A stretch of 64,000 nucleotides of DNA, from the NCBI RefSeq assembly GCF_026213295.1, contig NC_079425.1, forward strand, positions 27,818,924 through 27,882,923, in the 5' to 3' direction. Positions 12,761 to 24,096 of this stretch are shown here, one piece after another. This DNA comes from Gadus chalcogrammus (taxonomy: Eukaryota > Chordata > Actinopteri > Gadiformes > Gadidae). The notes below the pieces were generated by a model. That model had not been told where the DNA came from, ran no database searches, and saw only the letters and a program-made list of their open reading frames with translations. The translations under genes and the position numbers were made by a program. The stretch's first letter is position 1. Each line of letters opens with the position of its first letter.

Positions 12761-13548
12761 TATCACTGGACACTTTGGGATGAAAAGCTTTGGGATTGGT
12801 TTAGATCTCTTATTGGTCAATGCAAATAAAATCTATTTTAGTTTGGAGAGTGGGGAATAGTCTGCCCTTCAGTGTGACGACGTAGACATGAACACACACA
12901 CCGGGACCTCAAGGTTAACCCAGCCCGGGGCCACGAACATGAGGAGACTGTGAGTGAGGCAGAGACATGCAGCTCGGTGGAAGGGGGCCATGGCCAGGAC
13001 TCACTCGGACATACGCTGTCCACATATACACAAGCGGACGTTCACTATGAACCTCTCCTCCCCAAAAACGTTCTTTCCTTCTTGTATTCCATCCTTCCTT
13101 CCATCCTGCCTTGCTTCCTACTTCCTGTCTCCTTCAGTCACTGATGTGTCAGGGAATTTGTTTTCCCGGGCTCCCCGCTGACGGGGTGAAGTGGATCCAC
13201 CTTGTTATTGTTCAATACAATATTTACTTGTTGTTGTCAGGGAGCTTCTGGTAATCGCTGCTCTCTATAACACCTCTCTGTTCATTCTTCATGTAAAAAC
13301 CTAACTGGGGGGGGGGGGGTCTTACAGTGTCTTAGCTCCCCCCCCCCCCCAGCCATGGAGGACCTTTTATTTCCTGATTCGCTGCCATGCTGCGATCTTC
13401 CTCTTCAACACAGCACCATTAATACTGGCCAAAGGAAGGATTACAATTCAGAGGGAGTGATCATATTATACTAAATAATGTTCATCTCTTCAGGGAATTG
13501 TGTTTGTTTCAAGCTTGCAGATTCTATCTAGAGCAGTAATTCTCAAAC
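12761..13548. other. Intergenic sequence, no gene recognised
   Basis: No gene recognised. A G-run (about 13309) and a C-run (about 13338) lie about 30 bp apart and could pair as a small G/C hairpin. Confidence 0.4.
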
Positions 13549-13619
13549 TATGAGAGAGAGAGATGGGACGAGAGATTGAGAGAGTGAGAAATGGAGGGAG
13601 AGAGAGGGATGGGTAGAGG

Positions 13620-13694
<75 letters not shown>

Positions 13695-13710
13695 AGCGGG
13701 ATGGAGAGAG
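13549..13710. repeat. (GA)n microsatellite
   Basis: Pure GA from about 13622 to 13690, with degenerate purine-rich shoulders on both sides. Confidence 0.95.
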
Positions 13711-14881
13711 AGAGGGACTGGGCGATAGAGAGAAGCTAGGAGGAGGGCTTACAGGGCCCTAGATGGTATGCGAGGGCATGTGTTAGCCCGGCCGAGGCCT
13801 CTGGAAGTGCAGGCAAAACAGGTGTCCATCAGAGGTAGTGAAGACGATCCACTTCCTGGGGGCGTGGCAGGCGGTCAGCTGGCCCCCATCTGTGGCGGAA
13901 GTGAAGCCCTGTTACGCATTGTGTTACACACATACTGTAAATACCGGACAATTACAAATATTTGGGGATTATAATACAAGACACAATTATCTTCTTGGTG
14001 CAATGTCATTGCAACTGTTACTTTATCTATATTCTCCATTCATGAATACCTGCTTGACCCTAAATTAATCTCTGCATTGGTTACCAGCCACTTGTGTCCA
14101 ACCTCTTCTGACTAGGAGAGATCTCCACATGAGATGATCTATTGTACAACTAACTGTCCGCTTATGTTTTATCAGCACTCATATGGTGGTGGATGCATAG
14201 CCCCTCTGGATTAAATGTGGTGGAATGGCCACATTTAGTAGGGCTTTGACAGATACATCTCTTTAATCTAAGGGGAATTAGAGACATTATTAAAGCACAT
14301 TTTCTAAAGCGCACCCTGGGTCGCTAAGGAAAACACAGTCTTAAAGTGGATTATTGGATTATCAGGAGGGCTCAGAGCATCATAGATCAGTTAAGGACCG
14401 TACAGCGTACCCTGATGTTGAAATGCAGCCACAGGTTTCTAAAGGGGTTTGGGTTCTTGCTCATCTGAATGTTTTAAGGCCGTTAAATAGTGATTAAGTG
14501 TGGTGGGACAAATGGACACATTCAATGATTTGGTTCGTTTTCTTGTTTAGTTGTAGGTTTGCATAGATGGCTTTCTCATGGACACACCAACACATGCAGG
14601 CACAAAGAGGATACGACCTGATGAGCGTTTTAACTTTAACAAAGCCGAGAGCACATGCTTTCGGCCGTCCCTACGACCACCGTTGATCCTCATGCAGCCC
14701 AAGAGAAGCTGTTCTTTTCAATGACAAATCAATAAATCCCCTATGTCCTCAGACATTTCGCCTATATAACCGCCCGGCAGCGGAAAAAATTAGCTGGCAT
14801 CTATCTGCACCGGCTGATCTGACGGTGCAGAGAGCGTCCTGGGATGTCCTAGGACACATGGATGGCAGCAACCAATAGTAT

Positions 14882-14882
<1 letters not shown>
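13711..14882. other. Intergenic sequence, no gene recognised
   Basis: AT-richer unique sequence with no recognisable gene, RNA or transposon terminus. Confidence 0.45.
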
Positions 14883-14918
<36 letters not shown>

Positions 14919-14937
14919 CTCTCTCTCCTCCCTCCCT

Positions 14938-14975
<38 letters not shown>

Positions 14976-14976
14976 G
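14883..14976. repeat. (TC)n microsatellite
   Basis: Two TC runs separated by a ctccctccctccctccct block. Confidence 0.95.
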
Positions 14977-15180
14977 TTACTTTACATGGTCACAAGGACC
15001 TCCTTGTCAGAGATCTACTTAACTAATATAATGCCATTCATCAAAAGTGACATCCTCATTATTGCTCATAGTACGACATTTGGCAGAGCCTAATTAAAAT
15101 GCCCATCTAGCTCCTGACCGGGATCCCATTCTAGAGGCCAAGGTGTCCATACTGCCAAAAGTCTCTTCATAACAGTCTTA

Positions 15181-15683
15181 GGCCCCGTTCACACGAAGCC
15201 GAAACGGGCGAAACCGTTACGGTTTCGATCTATCCGGTTTCGAAGTATCTCCGTAAAGACGAAGCCAAGCGAAACCGGGTAGATCTGTAGAAATGCTGTA
15301 GTACACATTCCAGGCCCATAAGGGGCGCTGCTTCTGGTACAGAAATCCAGAAGAAATGAAATAAGAAGAAGAGGCGAGCATGCGCATAAAGGCTGCCCTT
15401 ATGCGCATGCTCGCATGTGATTTCTGAGACTCCGCGGGCTTAAGAGCCATTGGCTAGGAGGTCGAGGGGTGGGGCGATGACGTCATGGTTTGCGGTTTCA
15501 GTCGGTTACAGGCGTACACACGAATCCAAAACGAAACCGGGTAGATTTGAAACCACCTCCGAGGGTGGTTTCAGAAGTTTGCGGTTTCGGTCAGCAGATT
15601 CGCCGGCTTCGTGTGTACGGAAGGCCGAACCGTACAAGACCTTTGCGGTTTCGCCATGAAATCGGCTTCGTGTGAACGGGGCC
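15181..15683. mobile_element. PIF/Harbinger-like MITE with TIRs
   Basis: The ends are inverted repeats GGCCCCGTTCACACGAAGCC and its complement, a match of at least 22 bp. The element is 503 bp. Flanking trinucleotides are TTA (15178-15180) and TCA (15684-15686), close to the TWA target duplication of PIF/Harbinger with one mismatch. The interior is full of ggtttcg/cgaaacc motifs in both orientations, so long stretches could fold back. There is no transposase, so this is a MITE-type derivative. Confidence 0.82.
15374..15414. repeat. Perfect 16-bp inverted repeat, 9-nt loop
   Basis: Arms GCGAGCATGCGCATAA (15374-15389) and its exact complement (15399-15414) surround the 9-nt loop aggctgccc. It lies near the middle of the MITE at 15181-15683. 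Confidence 0.95.
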
Positions 15684-15689
15684 TCAGAA

Positions 15690-16387
15690 TATCAGCAGTT
15701 TTAGCATTCTGCTGTCTTAAACACAACGTTGACACTAACCTCTTTACTCTATTTTCCGTGTTGTTTAATCTTTTTTACATGTTAGGTTCTGTGTTCTGCT
15801 AAAGCAATCACAACAGATATACATTCCCCATCTATAGCTCCAATCTCCCTCGAGCCGCTCTGTTTGGTGGTTCCAGGTCTGGCAGTTAAAAGGAGCCTTC
15901 CTGGTACCTCATGCAGCCAGCGTCTGCTCAGACACCACGTGAAGCACATGGCTCTCACACACATCTCAGATCTTTCCTAGGAGATTGCCTTATCTTTTCC
16001 GCTTGATGTTTATTATGCAAACATTTTGCAACTCCGGAGAAAGTGACGAAACAGCTAAGGGCTAGCACTTAAGAACCTAAACAATTGATTCATTTCACAA
16101 AGGTCTTCTAATGTCCATTTATCCGGAGGGAAATTAGAAATAGGCAGTCTTTTAAGCATTTTCTATTATCCAGCCTTGATTTGTTTTCTCTTTGTGTGTG
16201 TTGTCCTCTTCTGCCAGGCTGCATGGGATGAATGAATGCAAAGTGTTTAAAACATAGCTTCAGTCTTCCTCAAAACGCAATGCAAACCCTCTGGGCACCT
16301 GGTCCAAGTATATAGCTATCAACATTTATACACAAGCACAGTCAGGGAAATAGAGTTTGAAATGAGGCCATTCGCAGCGGCACGGTT
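15690..16387. other. Intergenic sequence, no gene recognised
   Basis: No recognisable gene or repeat before the minisatellite that follows. Confidence 0.4.
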
Positions 16388-16805
16388 CCCGGAACTTCAA
16401 ATACTGTTCCCGGAACTTCAAATACTGTTCCCCCAGTCCTTCAAACTGTTCCTCAGCTCTTCAAACTGTTCCTAGCCCTTCAAACTGTTCCCCAGTCCTT
16501 CAAACGCTTCCTAGCCCTTCAGACTGTTCCTTCAAACTGTTCCCCATAACTTCAAACGGTTGCCCAGTCCTTCAAACTGTTCCTAGCCCTTCAAACTGTT
16601 CTTTTAAACGGCTTCCCATTCCTTCAAACTGATTCCCAGTCCTTCAAACTCGTCCTAGCCCTTCAAACTGTTCCCCAGTCCTTCACACTGTTCTTAGCCT
16701 TTCAAACGGTTCCTTCAAACTGTTCCCCATACACCTTCAAACTGTTCCCCAGCTCTTCAAACTGTTTTCCAGTCCTTCAAACTGTTCCTAGCTCTTCAAA
16801 TTGTT
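16388..16805. repeat. Minisatellite (ccttcaaactgttcc type)
   Basis: More than 20 degenerate copies of cttcaaactgttcc joined by short linkers (ccagtc, tagccc), so spacing varies between about 15 and 30 bp. No open frame persists through it. Confidence 0.92.
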
Positions 16806-17104
16806 CACAACCCTAACTCTTCACAAACTTCACAACACACAGACATGCACACGTAAAAAGCAGCTCCTATGTGCAGCTGAGATAGAAGCCTATTATCTAG
16901 CTGCTACAGCTGGCTAGAGGGCTTAACGCATCGCCACTTTGAGCGCTTTGATGTGCATTAACATGCTAATGGCTCCCTCCCTTTGTTAGCCATCTCGGCT
17001 ATGAGGATGTCAAGGCTAATCTGCGTGAGTCCTAATGAGGGAAGCCAGGCGATAAACAATGTTCTCCTCCGAATACATAGTGTCTGCATAGTGGCTTCAG
17101 ATGG

Positions 17105-17222
<118 letters not shown>

Positions 17223-18676
17223 GACAAGGAATAGAAGGGAAATTAACATTGACAAATATATAATTTTTTATACTATCCTAAAAGTTTAAAGTTGTAGTAT
17301 TCTGGCTTCTTATCCTCTGGGTTCAGCCTTCAATACCACACCTTCCATCCTACTTCTTGGCTGTCATTACATGGAGTATCCTGCACTGATCTTTCTCTCA
17401 TCACTTCTCTTGAGCGTCCCGCTCGGTTTCTATCTGCCTGTCCGACCCGCCACCCTATCTGTCCTCTGGGCTGTCTCTTAAGTGGCCTGACATCACCTGG
17501 CTCTCAGCACCTTCTGTCGGCTCTTAAGCCCAAAGCCTGGTCTGATCATACCGGGTCATTATCCCTCTCACCACCACGGCACTTTGGTTCTTATTAAGAA
17601 CATTGCTCACCTAGCCTGTGAGTTGGGGCTCACCTAGCCTGGGAGTGGGGGCCCTCTGCATGGCCCGACACTGGGCGGTTGGGCCACTCTGATAATGGAG
17701 AAAACAAGTTTTGTGCTATAAAGCCACTTCTTCCAAGAAGGTTGCAAAAAACTTTGTTGAACATCTCCTGTGCACTTTGTTTGGATTTCTTTAGTAGTCT
17801 ACATTCTGTTGCATGTAGTTTTCTTATACAAACCAGTGTAGATTATCCAATGCTCATGATATAATGATTTTATGTTGCTTTAAGAAGTAAAGTCTGATGA
17901 TTGGCTGGAGTTAATCTACACAACAGTAAATTCTGCCACGAGGCCTTCTGTGTGCTTCGCTGTCCTAAAAGCTTCTAATCCTTTGAGGATAGAGCATCGT
18001 TTGAGGGGTTATTGTTTTAATGTTGTAATGCGGCCATTCTTGATCAATGATTTGCTGCAATATACTGTAATCATGGGTGGTCATTTTCCAGCAACTACGT
18101 CTTAATTGGCCAACATGATTCATATATCTAGGGTTTCATTTAGGCTGGGAAGCTGCTTACAACTACAATGCTTTGTTAACATGTGTTTTAATTCCTTCTG
18201 AATTTGAAATAATAAAGCCATTGAAGAGATAAGATTGAATATTGTAAAAATATATTTTTATCCAGTGGTCTTAAGCCAATGTCAGAGGATTAAAGACTCT
18301 ACTACAAAGTGTTTTCTGGCATCACATCTGAGCTGTGTTACCCACTGCCATGCACGCGCTCACAGAACTCTTCTACTGAATAGTGAACAATGAAATTTAG
18401 ATTTTGTCAATTTTCCGGACCCGGCTTTAGGGATCACTATGGCAACCTGCCGCCACGCTGCCGCTGGAATAACAAAGGATTAAGAATAAGAACAACAATA
18501 ATAGAAGAAATGCTTACTGGATGTAGACTATTAATAGCCTACATCGTACGGTGCTTTGCTCTCCATAACGCTCAGTCTAATCCTGTCTTTTAATCAACTT
18601 ATTCCAAAGAGCGGTATTAGCATTGACTGCTGCTAACCCAGCCTGGTCTATATAGGCAACAAAGAGAGCTACTTTG
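17223..18676. other. Intergenic sequence flanking the gypsy insertion
   Basis: No gene or complete transposon recognised. The last bases (ctag, 18677-18680) are the left target duplication of the gypsy element. Confidence 0.4.
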
Positions 18677-18680
18677 CTAG

Positions 18681-19902
18681 TGTGGCAAGGTGGTGGGCGA
18701 AAGGAAAATAAACTAAAAAATCTAACTAAGAAATAAGAAAAAGGAACCGACAACGCCACCCTGGGAATGTCACCTCAGGAATTGATGTAAAGTGCAAAGC
18801 ACACAGGTAAGTCCACTCATTTAGAAGGCATGAGACGTAGTTCAAATGTTATAGAAAAATACAATTTATTAAATAACTTCTTCCTTTTCAATGCAAAATC
18901 TTCACCATGCAACCAAACGAAAACAAACATACACACAAAATAGTTGAGATAAACGCAAAACTAAATAAGTAATCAAATCAAAAGAAAACAAACATACACA
19001 CAAAATAGTTGAGATAAACGCAGAACTAAATAAGTAATCAACCAAAAGAAAAACAAATCATTCAAATAATTAGAACACACGTCAACACTCATGCACACAC
19101 GGATTGGGGGGAACCCCGGTTAAAAGGCACACTGGATGAACACCCTTGTAGAACTACTCGGGGGGGGGGATGCGCCGCAGCGACAGGCGACAGTAGGCAC
19201 GAGGTGCCAGCCGAGCAAAGCACGTGAAGGTAAACACGCGGCGTGCAGCAGCAGTGAAGCGGAGGTAGCGTGGAAAGGCAATATCAGCCAGCAATGCAGC
19301 AGCGAAGCAGAGTAGCGTGGAAAGGCAAGATCAGCCTAGCACGCAGCCAGCGAAGCAGAGTATCGTGGGAAGGCAAGATCAGCCTGGCAAAGCAGCAGCC
19401 AGCCCCAATGAGCTGATTGCATGTTGGTCCTGTTAACGGACCAAAAATGATGTTTAGTGTGGCTACATAAAACAGAAATGCTAGCAGTTGTTGCTATGCT
19501 AACCATACCTGTTTACGACCAAACACTGGCAACACACACACACACAAACACTCGCGTTCACACAGGAGGAGGGAGTGAGAGAGGACTCCGGCGTCATCAG
19601 CGTTCCTGAGAACACACTAGCGTTGCCATCAGACAGCATCAACTACAATTGCACGAAAGAATACTTAAAAATACTTGCTTACAAGAACTTACACCATAGC
19701 TCGCACGAAAACCCTGAAGCAGCAACAAATAGTCGCCCTATCGGACCAGACTACCTTTTGGCCCGGAAGTGACGCGCAAGTGACAGGAGCGCAAAAAGAA
19801 AGAGGCAGGTGGAGGATGGCTGCTTTTATACCGCCCACATCATGACGGCCACTAGTGGTACTTAACCGTGACTAACATGGATAGCACCTCTATCCTGCTA
19901 CA
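18681..19902 (-). repeat. 3' LTR of the gypsy element
   Basis: This 1,222-bp LTR is the downstream one in element orientation. It contains a ~65-bp tandem duplication (acacaaaatagttgagataa, twice near 18.93-19.05 kb) and repeated cgaagcagagtagcgtgg units near 19.25-19.39 kb, both shared with the right LTR. It keeps the terminal bases that the right LTR has lost. Confidence 0.94.
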
Positions 19903-19922
19903 TTCTACCCCACCTTCTTGGA
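19903..19922 (-). other. Probable polypurine tract of the gypsy element
   Basis: Immediately inside the 3' LTR the minus strand reads AAGAAGGTGGGGTAGAA followed by the LTR start TG. A purine-rich run ending at the LTR is the expected plus-strand primer site for reverse transcription. Confidence 0.75.
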
Positions 19923-19950
19923 TCGTCGTCCCGACGATCAACACAACAAG

Positions 19951-22143
19951 CTAACTCCAGGGTCTAAACAAGGCAGACACTGAGTTGGACACAGAAGCAG
20001 AAGGGTTGGCCACTTGCGCCTCTCCAGCAGGCCGCGGAAGACGATGCACATTCGGGTGCTGACCAGCCGTTTGACGTGGGGTCCGGCGTGGACCCATGTT
20101 GCTGGAATCAGGGCAAGTGACCAAAGGAGAACATGAGGATGCCCCCGGGTTTGGAATTGATGAAGGCCCTTGGGACATAATTGGTCCGGCGGATGGTATG
20201 GCAGAATTTGCCACAAAAGGTCGTTGGTCAAGGACTAACAAATCATACTCAAATGGAGGCTCCTCTTCTGGAGATGGTTCGTCCCTGGGTGACGAGTTGT
20301 GGGAAGAGGCAGGACGAGGTGAGTCCACCCCTACGACCGCCTTCAGCATAGTGCGGTGGACCTGTCTGCCCTTTGTCTCATCGTCTACTGGCGCAATAGT
20401 ATACACTGAGCCACCCTCTCTAGGCATCCTCAACACTCGATACTTCATCGAGCTCCACCGATCTCGGGTCTTCTGGGGCCCCCTGGCCCTGAAGTCGCGC
20501 AAGTACACCAACTGCCCTTCCTGCAAAGGCAAATCTATTACATGCTGATCATGGACTCGCCTTCGCCGAGCGGCAGCATGTTTCAAGCGCTCCCTTGCGC
20601 CTTCAAAGGCCACCTCCAAGCGGGCTTGATACTCTTGCACCCACTCATGGATGGACCCCCCGACCGGGCTCTCGACCCTACCCAACAAGAAATCGAGTGG
20701 TAGCCTTGGTTCCTGCCCGAACATCAAGGCAAAGGGAGATTCTCCCGTTGATTGGTGGGGAGTCGTGTTGTAACAATAAAGGACGTGAGGAAGACACGTA
20801 TGCCAATCCCTTTTACGAGACACTGGCAGAGTACGCAGCAGGTTGTGGAGTGTCCGGTTAAACCGCTCGCATTGACCATTTCCTTCGGGGTGGTACGGGG
20901 TAGTACATGATTTTACGATACCATACAAGTTACACAATTGTTGAATGAGCGAGCTTTCGAAGTTACGGCCCTGGTCAGAATGCAAACGAGCGGGGACACC
21001 AAACTTATAAAACCACTCTGACACCAAAACCCTTGCTACAGTGGTTGCGCGCTGGTCCCGAGTAGGGATAGCCATGGTGTACTTACTAAAAACATCAGTA
21101 AGGACCAAAACGCTCTCTAGACCATTCTGGGCCGGCTCTAGAGTAGTGTAGTCGATGGCAAGGATTTCGTTGGGGCGGGAAGCCAAGAGATGTCCCATGA
21201 CTCCGTGCACCCTTGGGTGAACATCCTTGGCCACTTGACACCTCTCACATTGCTGACACCAACGGGCTACATCGGAGGACATAGCAGGCCAGTAGCATCG
21301 AGACCGGAGAAGCGCCAGTGTTCGCTCCACCCCCTGGTGACCATGCTCTTGGTGCACTTGGGTCAGGACCTCGTCTCTCAGTACATTGGGTAACAACAGC
21401 TGGTACATGGCTTCAGCACCATCAGGTCGGAACACTTTTCGGTACAGGACATCATCCCTCTCAAGCAGGCGATCCCACTGCCGCAGCAACACTAGCGTAG
21501 CTTGGGAGAGCTGTGCCCGCTCCTCACTACTAGGACGCTGCTTCCTCCTCCAAAACACCAACAGTTCCTGTATCACAGGGTCAGTCTGTTGAGCGAGACG
21601 AAGTTCAGGCGGAGTAAGCTGTGGCATGGCTGTGATGGTAGCTTGGGTGGCCTCTGCCTTTCCCAAACCCAACGCTTGCTGCAAAGCCTTCGGTATGGCT
21701 GTCCCTGGAAGCATCGCCTCTACATCCTGGGGACCAGATGGGTGCTGACGAGAGAGAGCATCGGCATTGGTGTTGCTCTTCCCTGATCGATACTTGATCT
21801 CGAAATCGAAAGAGGCTAGCTGGGCTGCCCACCTCTGCTCAGTAGCAGCCAGCTTAGCAGAAGACAAATGACTGAGGGGGTTGTTATCAGTATACACAAC
21901 ACATCTATTTCCCAACAAGTACTCTCTGAACTTCTCTGTCATGGCCCACTTAAGGGCCAAGAACTCGAGTTTCATAGAGCTATAGTTCGCCATGTTCCTC
22001 TCTGTAGGTTGCAGGCCCCTGCTAGCATAGGCTATCGGCCTCACCTTGCCCGCCCGAGTCTGAGAGAGGACTGCGCCCAAGCCACCATAGCTTGCATCGA
22101 CCTCCAGAATGAATGGAAGGGTGAAGTCTGCATAAGCCAACAC
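19951..22143 (-). CDS. gypsy pol: RNase H and integrase (frame intact)
   Basis: A 730-residue open frame. Residues 1-132 are the gypsy RNase H: VDAS with Asp16, Glu60 and TDNN with Asp86 fit its catalytic acids, and the domain ends in NADALSR. An HHCC zinc-binding module follows (His264/His268, Cys299/Cys302 area; CQQCERC). The integrase core has Asp331, Asp390 (in LHSDQGRNFE) and Glu426 (in GNGQCERFNR), giving the expected D-35-E spacing. The C-terminal ~250 residues hold the domain with RHVHDQ-like basic and YLRDF motifs and a Pro/Ser-rich tail. The first Met is arbitrary: in an intact element this frame would continue upstream into RT, from which it is cut off by frameshifts. Confidence 0.93.
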   Translation of the reverse strand: MLAYADFTLPFILEVDASYGGLGAVLSQTRAGKVRPIAYASRGLQPTERNMANYSSMKLEFLALKWAMTEKFREYLLGNRCVVYTDNNPLSHLSSAKLAATEQRWAAQLASFDFEIKYRSGKSNTNADALSRQHPSGPQDVEAMLPGTAIPKALQQALGLGKAEATQATITAMPQLTPPELRLAQQTDPVIQELLVFWRRKQRPSSEERAQLSQATLVLLRQWDRLLERDDVLYRKVFRPDGAEAMYQLLLPNVLRDEVLTQVHQEHGHQGVERTLALLRSRCYWPAMSSDVARWCQQCERCQVAKDVHPRVHGVMGHLLASRPNEILAIDYTTLEPAQNGLESVLVLTDVFSKYTMAIPTRDQRATTVARVLVSEWFYKFGVPARLHSDQGRNFESSLIQQLCNLYGIVKSCTTPYHPEGNGQCERFNRTLHNLLRTLPVSRKRDWHTCLPHVLYCYNTTPHQSTGESPFALMFGQEPRLPLDFLLGRVESPVGGSIHEWVQEYQARLEVAFEGARERLKHAAARRRRVHDQHVIDLPLQEGQLVYLRDFRARGPQKTRDRWSSMKYRVLRMPREGGSVYTIAPVDDETKGRQVHRTMLKAVVGVDSPRPASSHNSSPRDEPSPEEEPPFEYDLLVLDQRPFVANSAIPSAGPIMSQGPSSIPNPGASSCSPLVTCPDSSNMGPRRTPRQTAGQHPNVHRLPRPAGEAQVANPSASVSNSVSALFRPWS

Positions 22144-23243
22144 GGGGCGCAGGGGTGAGCTTCGCTTTCAAGTGTTTCAAAAGTTCTTGTTACACTCCTT
22201 CAGTCCAACCCTGGACAACCGCTGGTCAGGGTCTCTTGGTGCCACCACACCAGAACCACGCCCTTGCAAGGGCTGCCAGTGTTAGCGAATCCCTCCCAAA
22301 CCGCGTCAAGACCTGGCGAAACCAAGGAAAAGAACGAAGCTCCGAAGCAAGTAGCTGAAACCTCGGCCATAGGCAACCACTGTGTCAATCTTGGCCGGAT
22401 TCTGTGGAAGACACCATCACCGATAATCACAATGCCCAAGATTGCACCTCTTTACACGAAAGAACGAGCACTTGCTAGCTTGGCTTTAAGGCCCCTCGCA
22501 TTGAAGCCCTCCAGCCCCTTTGGTCGCTCCAGATGCGGTTCAATAGTGTAGGAGAACACAACAATATCATCAGATATAACAATAAGGACTGACACTTCTT
22601 GGTCAGCCACGATGCGTTGCATCACCCTTGTTAAATTTCATGGGCGCTTAACGAGCCAAAAGGCAGTCTGTTCCCTCAAATAAACGAAAGGTGTAAACCG
22701 CGGTCCTGTTGGCCGGTCCGGTCTCAGTGACTGGCACCTGGTGATATCCACTGGTCAAGTCCATGGTTGAAACCAGCAAGGACCGGACAATCTCAAAGAC
22801 TCTTCTATTCGTGGTAGAGGGAAGGCGTCTCTGCGGGTCTTATTACTATTAAGCTCCGTAATCAACGCACAGGCGTAGTGTTGCCCACCCTTTTCTTCCG
22901 TACCAACACAATCAGGGACGCGTAGTGGGCTGCTAGCCCCGAATATACTTGGGGGGGAGATGAGAGCATTTGATTTATGTGTGTCCTTCACCACCTCATA
23001 CTCTGAGGGTGGAATGCGCCTATAACGCTGCGCCACTGGAGTATCATCAATCAAAGGAATGTCGTGGGAGATGAGGTTAGTACAACCCAGATCGGTGTCA
23101 CTGGTGGAGAAAACTGAAGCGTAATGTCCAAGTAGTGACCTCACCTGACCCTGTTCACCAACCGACAATGGCGACACATCCACATCGTCCACCTGTTGCT
23201 GCAACACTGGGTGAAGCTGTCTGGGAAGACACAGTGGCCACAT
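22144..23243 (-). pseudogene. gypsy reverse transcriptase region, frameshifted
   Basis: The region between protease and RNase H carries recognisable gypsy RT pieces spread over different frames. One minus-strand frame at 22755-23243 has the pre-RT segment and an RT start (VAQRYRRIPPSEYEVV, then DAFPLPRIEESL). Conserved RT blocks further downstream are interrupted by several indels. No continuous RT frame remains, so this copy could not make an active polymerase as written. Whether some of the indels are assembly error should be settled from reads. Confidence 0.85.
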
Positions 23244-24096
23244 TTGATGGCACCTCGGTGACTCCTGCAGGAAGGCTAACCACGTTCACGAAGTCCAGTG
23301 TGCCAACAACAGTGCGGGGGTACAACATAACATCGTTGCAGCCAACATTAATAACAGGTATATAGGCTGTACCCCTTATAACGCAAACTAAAGAAGGGGA
23401 AGCCAGCAACCCCGCAGGCAAACCAGCATCCAAAGGCTCAAAAAGTACCGTAGAACCTGAGTACTGCTCAGAACATGTGGCGGCCACCATTCTCATAACA
23501 CCACCCGGAATCTGCCAGCTCCTCTTACCCCTGACCTTCACCGCCCCTGGAGTGTCTGAGGGAGATAGGCCACTTGCATGATGACACTGTTGCAGTGCCT
23601 GCACAACTGGCTTGGGGGCTTCAGAGATGCAGACCTGGGAGAACAACGCTACACCATGTTGGCCAAAAAGGTCATGGTAGCACTTACGAATCACGTTCAT
23701 CCCCAGGATACCAGGCACTCGAGAAGGCATGCCACCAGGCGGGTCCCTAACCACCAAAACACCGCATTGCGGCATCAATTTGCCACAAAGTTTCACGTCA
23801 AGTTCCAAATATCCGAGGTAAGGAATAGTCAGACCGTTGGCAGCTCTGAGCTCCAACCAATGACAAGAACGGAGGCGCTCCTGGCCCCAAGGTTCAAGAT
23901 GTTGGCGAAAGAAGCTCTCAGAAATGGTAGACACCATGGAGCCGGTGTCCACCAGACAAGGGACCTTCATGCCGCCCATATCGACATCCAAATGGGGGCA
24001 AGACGAAATCAATCCAGACGCATCCATGTTATGTGAAACAGCTTGAGAGCCAGTGGCGGCCCCACCCGAACTGTGGCTCTGCAGTTCGATGGGCAC
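23155..24096 (-). CDS. gypsy aspartic protease region
   Basis: A 313-residue open frame with the retropepsin active site VDTGSMVSTI at residues 49-58 (catalytic Asp50) and a GILGMNVI motif after it, the usual second half of the fold. It overlaps the end of the gag frame. In the family it would cleave the gag-pol polyprotein. The C-terminal half runs into the linker before RT. The stop at 23155 comes from a frame change relative to the RT frame. Confidence 0.88.
   Translation of the reverse strand: MPIELQSHSSGGAATGSQAVSHNMDASGLISSCPHLDVDMGGMKVPCLVDTGSMVSTISESFFRQHLEPWGQERLRSCHWLELRAANGLTIPYLGYLELDVKLCGKLMPQCGVLVVRDPPGGMPSRVPGILGMNVIRKCYHDLFGQHGVALFSQVCISEAPKPVVQALQQCHHASGLSPSDTPGAVKVRGKRSWQIPGGVMRMVAATCSEQYSGSTVLFEPLDAGLPAGLLASPSLVCVIRGTAYIPVINVGCNDVMLYPRTVVGTLDFVNVVSLPAGVTEVPSNVATVSSQTASPSVAATGGRCGCVAIVGW

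Noticed and set aside
20096..20548. A 150-codon plus-strand frame within the gypsy pol region
   Set aside because: It is antisense to the integrase frame, which has clear catalytic motifs; no family resemblance of its own.
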